Positions 11,593-22,600 of a DNA stretch of 64,000 nucleotides are shown one piece after another. Numbering within the stretch: position 1 is the stretch's first letter; each line of letters begins with the position of its first letter. Under the pieces are notes generated by a model that was not told the DNA's origin, made no database searches, and worked only from the letters and a program-made list of their open reading frames with translations. A program made the position numbers and the translations under genes. Source of the DNA: Pycnopodia helianthoides (lineage: Eukaryota > Echinodermata > Asteroidea > Forcipulatida > Asteriidae). The DNA is taken from positions 4,621,394 through 4,685,393 of the forward strand of contig CM063262.1 in assembly GCA_032158295.1 (NCBI GenBank). The letters run 5' to 3'.

Positions 11593-12029
11593 GTTGAATT
11601 ATTGGTCTCGATGTTTGCACTATTCAATGTGACCCCAAAGTTTGATCATTTGCTGTGTTTATTGAAAACTAGAGATTTGAAACTATTTTACTCATTACAA
11701 AATCTTGATGTACTTTCCCTTTAAAAAAAAGAGACATTTAATGTAAACTTGTAAAATTTGTACTATAAGTCATAATATATTTATTGTTTACTTTGCCTTG
11801 AAATGATATTAAATGCATCATTTTATACAAATGTTCATAAACAACTGAAGTCATTGAAATCTTGTAGTGTTTCCTCAAGTGTTGATTATAATTTTTAAGT
11901 GTGTTTGAAGACAAATTAGCTGCACAAGTGCAAATAAAAATGAGCATGATTGAATTAAGTCATTCCTACCCCTGTCCATAATCTATTTAATTGATTCACG
12001 AGCCATTGTTGCCTTCATAAAATCTTCAT

Positions 12030-12145
12030 GGCCCAATTCCATAGAGCTGTTGAAAATTACTGCTTAGAAATTCTCTGCTAAGCAAAAATTAAGCTGTGTA
12101 CCAGTTGCAGATGGTGCATGTGACATGTTTGGCAGGTAGCCTGCC
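12030..12145. mobile_element. Partial F1 MITE
   Basis: The GCCCAATTCCATAGAGCTG end and the interior motif AAGCTGTGTACCAGTTGCAGA are present. The right half is missing. Confidence 0.65.
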
Positions 12146-13294
12146 TTCAAGTTTAGTGGTTTAAAGTTCACGATAAATCAAATCAATACTAAAGTCCTGT
12201 GGTAGAAACTATTCTTGAGATGATCCGTGTACTTCCGTTAGTGAAAGCATGGATGGTGAAAGTAAGAGATTTCTTGTAGAACCATGAACTATAAAAAGGA
12301 ATAGCAATGATTTATTGGACACTTGAAGATTTTTTTTTCCAGCTCACTCTAGCTGTTGTATAGTCATACATTGTACAATGTCATACAATGTTATTATTAT
12401 TACATGTCTGGCTCGCAACAGATTACGAGTGAAAATGAACAGGTGCCATGCCTTAAAAAATATGCAAAACAATGTAATACTTTTAGTTTTATGCAAAGTA
12501 GTTTACCTCTAGATCTGTCTCTAATCCAAACAGTAGAGGGCGCTATAACAGTTATCTTACCGGTCCACAGTCCCTATGATCTAGTCCATTGGACTCATGA
12601 CATCACATAAAACAAAAGACCTGTGTAGTCTATTAGCAATTTCCTTTTTTTTTCTTCTTTATCTTTTAAAAAAAATTATTTTGGGCGGCAATTCTCAACA
12701 ATATTTGATTTCTGTATGTCAGTTACAGCAAAATGTATAAAAGCAATGCAGACTCTTTCTTAGAAAATGAACTGGAATGCTCAAGGTCAGTTTTTTGTAA
12801 GAAAAAATGACTTAGTCTTAAATAAAGTAAATTATAAAAACCATTGTCTTTGCCTTCCCCCCCCTTTCAAAAAAAAGATGACTCCCAATAATATAATAAA
12901 CATGTATTGTTTTCTTTCTGATCATCTTTTAATGCTTGATTCCTTTTCCCATTTGATTATTTCTTTTGTGCTTTAATCCATTTCTCTATAATTGTGTCCC
13001 GTGTTTGTGATTACACCAGCCAACTGCTTTACCCCCCTCCCACTTTTGTCTCTCCCTTTCCGATTATTTGTCCATCTCGCCTGATGCTCATCAGACATCA
13101 TTCCGTTCCTTTGTTTTTACCTTTAATTTCTACCTCCATTTCTCCCAATTGACTGCTTCTATAACATTATTAATACATATGTGTTTGTGTTGTGTTGTTA
13201 TTAATTAGTCTTTGAGAAAGATTCTACTCTTTTAGTGTCTGAACATTCGTTGTTTTATTGGGGGGGAAATGATCTTAATTTAGCTTTAATTCCT
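12146..13294. other. Intergenic stretch upstream of the RSPH1 promoter
   Basis: AT-rich and pyrimidine-rich sequence with short open frames that look like chance. Nothing was recognised. Confidence 0.5.
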
Positions 13295-13643
13295 CTAGCA
13301 GGTGTTTCGAAGCTTGCCGTTGGCCGGGGGGCTCAATCCACTCGGCCGCTTGCTCGTGGAGTATAGCGCCCCCACACGACAATTGAACGAGCCCTTCACA
13401 ACGCGAGAGGTCATGTAAACAGTTTTGGCCGGGCGGCGTTGCCAAGCAATAGGTATACCGCCCAATGCGGCGCGTTTGTTATGCTTTCCTAGCGCTTCTG
13501 TAAACTGTGATTGGGCGTCTTTTGGGCGATTCAACATAAAATTGGTTGCCTGAGTGTTTAGTTGCATCATTGGTGCACCACGGAGCTGAAAATCAAGTCA
13601 AATTTAGCTTTTACATAATCTCTCACACAAAAAAGCATCGGAA
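13295..13643 (+). promoter_or_regulatory. GC-rich RSPH1 promoter and 5' UTR
   Basis: This is a locally CpG-rich island in AT-rich surroundings, ending at the RSPH1 ATG. It holds an RFX X-box-like site (13438-13450), a CCAAT box at 13462-13466 and an inverted CCAAT (ATTGG) at 13510-13514. There is no TATA box. The transcription start is inferred to lie between about 13520 and 13640. Confidence 0.65.
13438..13450 (+). promoter_or_regulatory. RFX X-box-like element
   Basis: GTTGCC-A-AGCAAT fits the RFX consensus RYYNYY-N(1-3)-RRNRAC with one mismatch at the last base. It lies 194 bp before the RSPH1 start codon. RFX factors control ciliary genes across animals, which fits a radial spoke gene. 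Confidence 0.6.
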
Positions 13644-16600
13644 ATGTCGGATCTAGGTTCAGACTACGATGAGGAGGAGCAGGGACCGTATTTAGGGGTG
13701 AGTTGCCGAACAAACTAGTCACTGCTTGCATGCAGAAAACATTTGCCCAGTATTCGGACGGAATAGACACGCTTCTTAATGAATTCCTTCTTAATCATTC
13801 TTAATAAAATTTACGAATATGAACACGCTTGTTTTGGGTTGGTGGTATTGGGAAAGGAACCAATTCTGTGATGTTGTGTAGAATGTATTCAATATCTTCA
13901 GTTAATTACTTCTTCATTATTATTAACTAATCATCCTCAGTAAAATACTGGTTTTTTTTCCCTACGGAAACTCTTCAGAATCAGAATCAGACTTCAATCA
14001 ATTCAACTTAGAATTTTGACCAATCATTCATATATAACTTTATAATAAGGCGTATTTTAAAAAAAAGGCAGGGCCAGGCTAGGTGAAGCCCCAGACCATA
14101 AATACTAAATAGTTCCAATTCACTTTGTATCCTTGGCCCTACGCCTACGTATCCAAAAATTCTGTGACAATTTGTCAAACAGTAACCAAATGTTTTTATG
14201 ATGAGATTTTTCCCCCAGTTGTTACTTACCATAGCATAATAGTTCGTTGCCCGATTTCTCAAATAGGTGGCTTTAGAACCCCAGAGTTTAAATTTTGTAA
14301 TGTGTGTTGTCATTCTGTGTGTTGAATTTCTGCATTTTCAGCAACTTTTTATTGTGTTGTTGATTTAGCTGTAAACCATGTGCAATTCAGCCTTTGGCTG
14401 CAGTGCATGATCTTAATAAACTGTTATGAATGAATGAATGAAAACTGTGAATCATTTCAACACTCATATATATATATATATTTTTTTTTTAGGAGTACGA
14501 AGGTGAAAGGAATGACAAAGAAGAGAGACATGGCAAAGGGAAGGCAACACTACCAAACGGTGACACATACGAAGGAATGTATGAATTCGGCAAGAGGCAG
14601 GGACAGGTATAGAATATGGGCGGCCGGGAATTTTTTTATTTTAATTTTTGTTAATTGGTTTATTGCTAAAATTGCTGAATTACATGAAGTTTACAAATTA
14701 CTGAAAATTACAATAATAAAACTCGGACAAATCTGAGACAAAAATATACAGAAATGCACATTAGAAAAGAAGTAGAAGACGTAGATAATGAAAATTTGAT
14801 TAATTAAACTTGGGAGATAAACTTGAAACAGACAAGGGAAACATTCATCTTGGAGAGGGCAAGGCCATTTACATTTTGCAATTGCGCACTTGCCTCCAGG
14901 AAGTGTCACACCTGGAACTTAAAGTAGAAGTATATTAATAGTGTGCTTCTCCTTTAAGTTTTAGGCGTGATACTTCAAGGGGCAGCGCAGGCCATGTGTC
15001 ATTGCCTTGGTGTTCTCTACTTGAAATATTCCAATAGAAATTTACAATTTTTCTCATAGACAGGGTTGTCCCCATGCACAAGCTTAATTATCGGACCAAT
15101 ACTTTCCAATTCTGTGCCGATACGTGTTGGTTTAGGGCTGATACACACAAAAAAAAAGAAAAAAGAAGGGGAAAAAGCCCGGAAAGGGGGGGGGGGCCTT
15201 GAGATCAAATTTACAAAAAAAAATCAAGATATCATCATTTAGAATGCCCCAGATTGCACAGTAGTAACACCAAAGTAAAAAACATTCAGAGAACCTTGTT
15301 TCATTTCAGCGTCTTTGGCAAAATTTCGAAAATTTTGGTCCAGAATGCCCCCCCAATTTTGAACAATCCTGGTGGGGGAAACCCTGATGGAGGTGCCCTT
15401 TACCAATGGCCAAAAAAATGCCTTGGTGCCCTTGCCCCTTTCAAACACAAAGCATCAGGGCCCAGTTTCATAGAGCTGCTTAAAGGTATTGTACACTTTT
15501 GGTAACAGCTCAAAATCAGTGTCCACATTTTGTGTGATTAAACATATGATGAACAAACAAACCTGTGAAAGTTTGAGCTCAATTGGTCATCGAGGTCACG
15601 AGAAAATAGTGAAAAGAGATCTTATGTGTTTTCTGTTTTTTCAAATTATCGAGCGCGGTAACTACTATTGTTTTACTCGTTTAGCATTTTAGGCAGAATA
15701 GCATTTTAGGCAGAAATATTTTAAGGAACCCTTTCTACCATTACTTACTTTAAATCATGTAAATTATGTGTGAATCTGTGAACATTGTGTTTTTCGATCT
15801 TACCAATAGTGTACAGGGCCTTTAAGCAGAACATATTGCTTAACAATTTTCTGAGTAGAAATCAGCTGAATACAGTCACATATTGTACATGTCAGGGTTC
15901 TGCCCACAGTGTTCGGTGCCGGAAAACCTGACCGGCACTCAGGATTCCCGAACCACCACACATTTTCAAAATTTTTTAATTAACGCTTGCAATTTCCTTT
16001 CAAAGGTTTTCAACGAAATGTAAAATTGGGTATTTACCAGTAAAAATGGTATCCGAAGCCATTGATTTTTGAGTACTAATTTGATTTGAGTCTATTTATA
16101 TGATCTACGGTGTAACTGATCCATCTCGCAATGGTTTCTAGGGAAACATTTTTCCCACCACTAAAAAAATCCTGGGCAGAACCCTGCATGTGACATGGTA
16201 TTTTTGCCGGTAACCTTATTCTGGTTAGCATAGTTTTGTTGTGCTTAGCTACTTTTTGTGCTTAAGCAGCTCTATGAAATTGGGCCCAGGCCTGAAGTTC
16301 AACCCCAAACCATGTATACTCTCGTATTGATTTTGTGACATTTCAATGTTGAGGGAAAAAAAAAAACATGTTGTGATTTTGTGCTCATTCAATCTCTGCA
16401 CAGGGTATGTACAAGTTCAAGAACGGTGCTCGCTACATGGGTGAATACAAACACAACAAGAAACACGGGCAGGGTGCGTTCATCTACCCGGACGGATCCA
16501 AATATGAAGGTTTGTAGTTTACGATGACAAGCAGTAGTTGTTGTATATTTGGTTTGCGGTAACACCATGTGTATATCTACTTAGCTGTATAGATTTTTGT

Positions 16601-19600
16601 TCTTTAAAGAACTGAGAAGTCTTTCCCGAATTCCGCAAAATCTGGTAGTAGCAGGGCTCGAATTTGGGGGGAAAATCCACCAGATTTCAGGGCTTGTAGC
16701 TCGAAACTTTTACCGGACCAGAAAATTTGTTACAAGACCGGAATCAAAATGAGAAGAAAAACTATCTACACAGTCTCACATTTGAGCTGTTTTTGAACAA
16801 GGAATAAGAAAAGATTCATCTTATTTTTTGTATGGGTAATACTTCAATACTCAACTGAATTTAAAGACATCTGTATTTATCAGTTTAAATTGAAAATGCA
16901 GTGAGGTGTAATTTTTCAAAAACACAAGACCGCCGGACTTGTATTGTTATAAGTTTACTGGCCCGATGCTAAAATCACTGGCCTCGGGCCTGCGGTCGAG
17001 TGTTAATTTCGAGCCCTGAGTAGAACAGATACCCAGACATGTTCTCTAAAGAACAAAAAATCTACACAGCAAAGTAGATATACACATGGTGTTACCGCAA
17101 ACTGAATACACGTTGATACCTCACCATGCACTGCCTTAAAAACTATACAAGCAGTAGTTGTACGGTAGCTTCACGTGTGTTATGAAATAAAGAGTAGGGT
17201 ATCCACATTGAGTAGTAACCATAGCTAATAAAGCTTGCGGGTACAACCATGTTTAAATCTCTTTTGGGAGGAGTGTTGGCTCTGAGAAGAGTCTGTGTGG
17301 TCTCGACGTTTCCAACTGCTCGTCTTCAGGAGATTGGAGAAAACGAGCAGAGTGTACTGTTCGAAACGCCGAATTTTGCACTGTTGCTTCAAAATCAAAC
17401 TGAGCCCCAGAGCCGAGATTTAGAAGAAGCTTATTGATACACATTAGGTTAAACATCTAGAAGAGCAATTTCAATTACCTGGGCTGGATTTCTACAAAGA
17501 GCTTAGATCTCAGGCAGCGTGTGAAGTCTTCATGTGTAATGAAGACAATGATAAAGGATATGTTCAAGATGTCTTCATGGAATAACAGGAGCACCTAAAC
17601 GCATCGATTTAATTTGGAGGGCGCTCAATTTGATTTGAATTCTAGAAGAATTAGTCAGAAAAATTGACTGAGAAGTTAATAAAACCGAAAATTAACGGGG
17701 GGGGGGGGGGGGCATTTTTATGTCTGTCTGATAAATCTTAGTGCTTTGTGAAATCAAGCCCTGGTGGTCAGTGAATGGGTCTCTCTTTTAAAAAAGCAAA
17801 AACACACATTAAAATGTGACCCCTTCTGGTTTGATTTTTAGGTAACTGGGTTGATGACCAGCGCCATGGGTTCGGTACCTACACCTACCCCAACGGTGAC
17901 TCCTACGAAGGGGAGTGGCAAAGCCATCTAAGGCACGGCCAGGGGGTGTACACCTACAAGGACACCGGTACCCGGTATGTCGGTACCTGGATCAACGGCA
18001 AGAGGGAAGGTGCAGGGGAGCTGATCCATGCAAATCACCGGTTCCAGGGTGGATGGATCGCTGATCAGGTAAGATGACCTTTAGCTACTCTGTGGTATAC
18101 ACAACCCTTTCCTAAATGTTGACGACCGCACTCATTACCCACCCCCCCTCTTCTTTACCATAGGTGACTTTAGTCAACAGCACTCATACGCCCTCTTCCT
18201 TACCACGGGTGACTTCAGTCCACTGCACTCATACCCCCTCTTCCTTACCCTAGGTGGCTTTAGTCCACTGCACTCATACCCCCTCTTCCTTACCATAGGT
18301 GACTTCAGTCCACTGCACTCATACCCCCTCTTCCTTACCCTAGGTGGCTTTAGTCCACTGCACTCATACCCCCTCTTCCTTACCATAGGTGACTTTAATC
18401 GACTTCCGTATGTTTGTGCACAAAAAGTGTTTGAGATTCGAGATCACACTAAGGAAAGAAAGATTAAGAACTTTGGCCTTATTGACCGATCTCAATGAAT
18501 TGTAGATTATACGAAAGGGAATTCTATTTAAACAATTGGCATCTGAACACATTATGTGCGTATTGGTGTTTAAGAATGTGTGCTTCACGCTTGATTGGTC
18601 AAACAACTCGGTCACCTCCATTTCTTAATTATGTCAACAACTAAAACTAGTAATGAGGTGGTTAAACTGCCTTTGTTTTTCATGTGACTACAACAACGAA
18701 TTAGGAAAAAAAGTACTCCTTTAAAATATTGTAAACTCTAATTATTTTTGACTTCTTTTGTTTTTTGTTTTTTTACACAGCCACAAGGGAAAGGCAAATA
18801 TCTATTTGACATTGGATGTGAGCAGCATGGGCAGTATGTTCCTGTAGAACAGGTGAGAATATTACAGTGTTTTTACCCTGAAGAAGTCCAGGACCCATAC
18901 CTATAACGCTGTCAAGCAGACATTGTTGCATAGCTTTGCATCTCCAACCTTTAGAGACTGTTAATTTCTTTATAATTATCACCATACTCCCAGACATGGG
19001 CCAAGTTCGCGCAAGAACTATCGTTGACCATAGTTCGACTAGTTTAGCCCAAACTCTGTTTAGTAGACGATAGTTGGACCACTCTAGTCGACTATTTTGT
19101 TACCAATAGCCTTTTTCATGGCACAGTGCAGAGTGGACCAGTTATAAGAAACTGATAACGTACGTTGAGTTTCGTTGACTCGCCGGTCGTGTTGACATGA
19201 CATGACTAGAGTCGTTTGCACTATAACTTCTGTGCGCATGCCCTACGTACGTCACTGAACAACCACTAGTTAAACATTGTTCCTTGCGCGAACTTAGCCA
19301 TGGCTAACACTGTTGTGTTTTCGATATTACTTTTTTCTTGTAAAAGTGTCTTACCGCACAAAATTAGTTATTTGTAAAATTACACATTATGCCTAGCATT
19401 CATTCAAATATGCTTCTAACATGTTGTCTGCATTCGAGAGCAAGTTTGGGTGCTAACCTTTAGCCGAGTTGCAATTCGAATCACGGATATGTGGTCTGTG
19501 TTTCAGTTGAATGTATTTAGTCGATTGACTCGTCAAATTAAACTAGTTAGCCCATGGCATTGAGTTGATGACACGATGGGCAGATAAGATATGCCCATAA

Positions 19601-22600
19601 ATGTTCATAATTTCTTCACATAACTCGCGTAATATAGTGCAATAATAAATTATAATATTACTGAGTGGGTTTTTTTTATTGGCAAAAACCTACCATTAAA
19701 CCATGGAGTACTCCAGGAGATGTTTGTTACAATTAACTGTGAGTGTGATTACTAAAGGTTTACAAAACTTTTGCCATCACATAAACCATGCAGCTTTGCT
19801 AGTTTGCTTCTAGATCCACTATGGTTAACAGGCCTGGAATTTCATCTTGGCGAGGGCAAGGCAATTTTCATTTTGCAACGGGCACTTCCATTGGAAAAAT
19901 CTCAAAGTCTATTGAAAACTTTTGAAGGGGCACCAAGGCAAAGACCAGGGCATCAGAGGCCATGGCCTTTGTGGCCTGTGTGTAATTCCAGGCCTGGGTT
20001 ATCAAAATTAAAGTCTAGTCGACTTTTGTCACCCACCCGAACTTGCTCCCAGTAGTACATCTTAAAGTCAGGAAATTTTGATCAGCTCATAAATATTTAC
20101 AAGGTACGTTTATTTTCGTCTCATTAGCCGCAAAATGGTGACCAGGAAGACGAGGAGGCCCAAACCGTGACCATCCCGAAATGGCGAGCAGGTGAAATCC
20201 GAGCCATCAGCGAGTACAATCCCGCCGAAGAGCTGGCCGCCGCGGCAGCAGCCGAGGCCGAAGCGCAGCAGGCAGAGGAGAAGATGGAGGAGGGGGCGGA
20301 GCAAGCCCAGGAGACACCTGCCGAAGGGGAGGCACCAGCCACCGACGCAGAAGCAGGTAAGCAAAAGTGTCAATTCATTTATTAACTCCGGTTGTGAAGC
20401 CAAGGATTCTCAGAACCCCCATGGAGAGAAGACAAGGAAGGAAGTTTCAGTTTTAGATGTGGGAGGAAAACCCCAAGGATATTCCAGGGAAAACCCACGC
20501 AATCAGGGAGGGACTGAAAAGGGACTGTATAGTGCTTCTTGCGGGATTCAAACCGGGGTCCCAGCTGGCAGCCGGACGGATGATGGAAATATTTACCCTG
20601 ATATTCCATTGTGTAGCTTGCATCTAGGCATTCACCTTACCATGCTCTGCTTTGTTTTGCCCGTACAAAGAGTACAGAAAAAACATTGTTGGGCAAGTCA
20701 AAACTACAATTTGTAGTCTGCTAGTGGCCAGTCATTCTGTTACTTGTGGTGCTAAAATTTGATTACAAAAGCTTCTAAATCAGGAAACTGTAAGTCCAAA
20801 TCGAGACTCTTGTAAATGGTTACCAAGTCAACAAAAACAGATTTTCTTGCAACATGTACACTTTGCATTGATAGTTCAGGCCTGGAATTTCATCTTCGAT
20901 AGGGCAAGGCCATTTTTCATTTTGCAAAAGGGCACTTCCATTGGAAACTCATAAAGTCTGTCAAAACTTTTGAAGGGGCACCAAGGCCGAGTCTAGGGCC
21001 CAATTTCATAGAGCTGCTTAAGCAGAACATTTTGATTAACAGTTTTCTGCTCAGCAAAACTAAGCAGGAAACCAGTCAAAGATGGCACATGTGGTATGGT
21101 ATTTTGGCTGGTAATCTTAGTCTGCCACGCCAACCAGTTTTTAGGGAGTTAACATATAAATTTGTTATACTACTGTTACGATAATAGATTGTGAATTTTT
21201 ATTGGTCGAGAACCAATCACATGATGTGGTACAAAGACACATGTACATGTACATGTTACAGGGGAACATGAGTGATCTATCCCACAAAGTACATTATCTT
21301 GATCGCTCCCACCGTTGGTCTTTTCCAGTGCCTTGTACAATACTAGAAATAGCCCCGAGTTCGAGGTTGTAATTACGCCGGTACCAGGTAAACTGGGTTT
21401 ACCTGTGCGATGTGCCTCAGGGAACAGTGAAGCAGTATTTCTGTCAACTACCACCATTGTTGTTTACAATTCCTTCGCCACTGTTCGTCTGCTTTTTTAA
21501 CTGTGCCAATTTCGTCGTGACAAGGTTGGAAGATGAGAACAGGGCCCAATTTCATAGAGCTGCTTAAGCACAAAATGTAGCTAAGCACATCAAAATTATG
21601 CTTACCAGAAAAAGATTACCAGCCAAACTAGCATGTCACGTGTAAAATTTGTGACTGGTATCCTGCTAATTTCTGCTTAGCAGACAGTTGTTAAGCAAAA
21701 TTTTCTGCTTAAGCAGCTCTATGAAACTGGGCCCTGATCGCCTGAATCTATTACCATGGTATAAGCAAAACAATTGTTGCACGCTGTGATGGGGTCCATT
21801 GGTTTTGTACACCCTTGGCGGGCAAATGATTCCCTCCCTTCGCCTTGGATGTCATTTGCCCCCTTGGTTGTACAAAACACTGAACCCATGGTCTAAAACT
21901 CACCGTACACTGTATAACACATGAGGACATTGACTCCCAAAATGGTGCTTATGCCAAGATTATTGTGATGACTACGTCAGGTGAATTGGGCCAATAAAAA
22001 GCTTACCCTGAATCATGTGACGTACATGTAGCAACACTTTCTTCAGTCTGGGGGAATCCAATTTGAGTGTTCACTTGTGTCCAATCAAGTCATGGTACCA
22101 GACATTATTCAAAGTTCAACTCGCAAATGGCTTATTCGGCATTTGTCATTTGTTGTTGTTGTTTTTTATGGGTTTTGTGGCATTGCATGGTGAGGTATCA
22201 ATGTGTATTTGAAATCTACTCCACGGCAGAAGAATAAATAGCAAGACAAGTTCTCCAGAACAATCTACACAGCAAAGTAGATAAATATACATGGAATATA
22301 CACGTACGTCATTGTTGTTTTTTATTTACTTGAGAAGAATTAACTAAAAATACATGTAACGGAAACGGCAATAAAGAGCTACATGTAGAAACCTCAGTTG
22401 GTACATATGTAGAGCACCGGCACGTTAATCAGGAGGTCGTTGGTTCAAATCCCGCTCTAGTCAACTTTTTTTGGTCAACCTCAAATTAGTTCAAATTTAC
22501 CCAGAGTCAGTTTCCCCTGTGCTTTATTACTTGATAAAGATAACAGTTATTGTATGGTATCCAGACTCAAAACAGTGACACCCATGTGGCTGACACATTT

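Larger units (their letters stand above)
15458..16287. mobile_element. F1 MITE interrupted by two later insertions
   Basis: The outer ends are GGGCCCAGTTTCATAGAGC and GCTCTATGAAATTGGGCCC. The F1 body is split by a TTAA element at 15484-15821 and by a CAGGGTTCTGCCCA element at 15893-16186. Removing both restores the usual F1 order. Confidence 0.85.

Noticed and set aside
17249..17437. Extra exon or gene in RSPH1 intron 3
   Set aside because: Both strands are open for about 190 bp but there is no similarity to RSPH1 or splice-site support, and the RSPH1 model is complete without it.
18174..18386. Minus-strand 15-residue repeat protein (RKRGYECSG units)
   Set aside because: The 45-bp satellite is a multiple of three and stays open by chance. 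It lies in an RSPH1 intron and recurs as part of a mobile element.
20110..20403. Minus-strand frame antisense to RSPH1 exon 6
   Set aside because: It is the shadow of the GC-rich Ala/Glu coding exon. The plus-strand reading fits RSPH1 with correct splice sites.
22400..22470. tRNA gene
   Set aside because: Box A and box B are present but box A is split, the acceptor stem does not pair and a SINE body follows. The same reasoning applies near 7030, 31700, 44860, 46650, 53340 and 63540.
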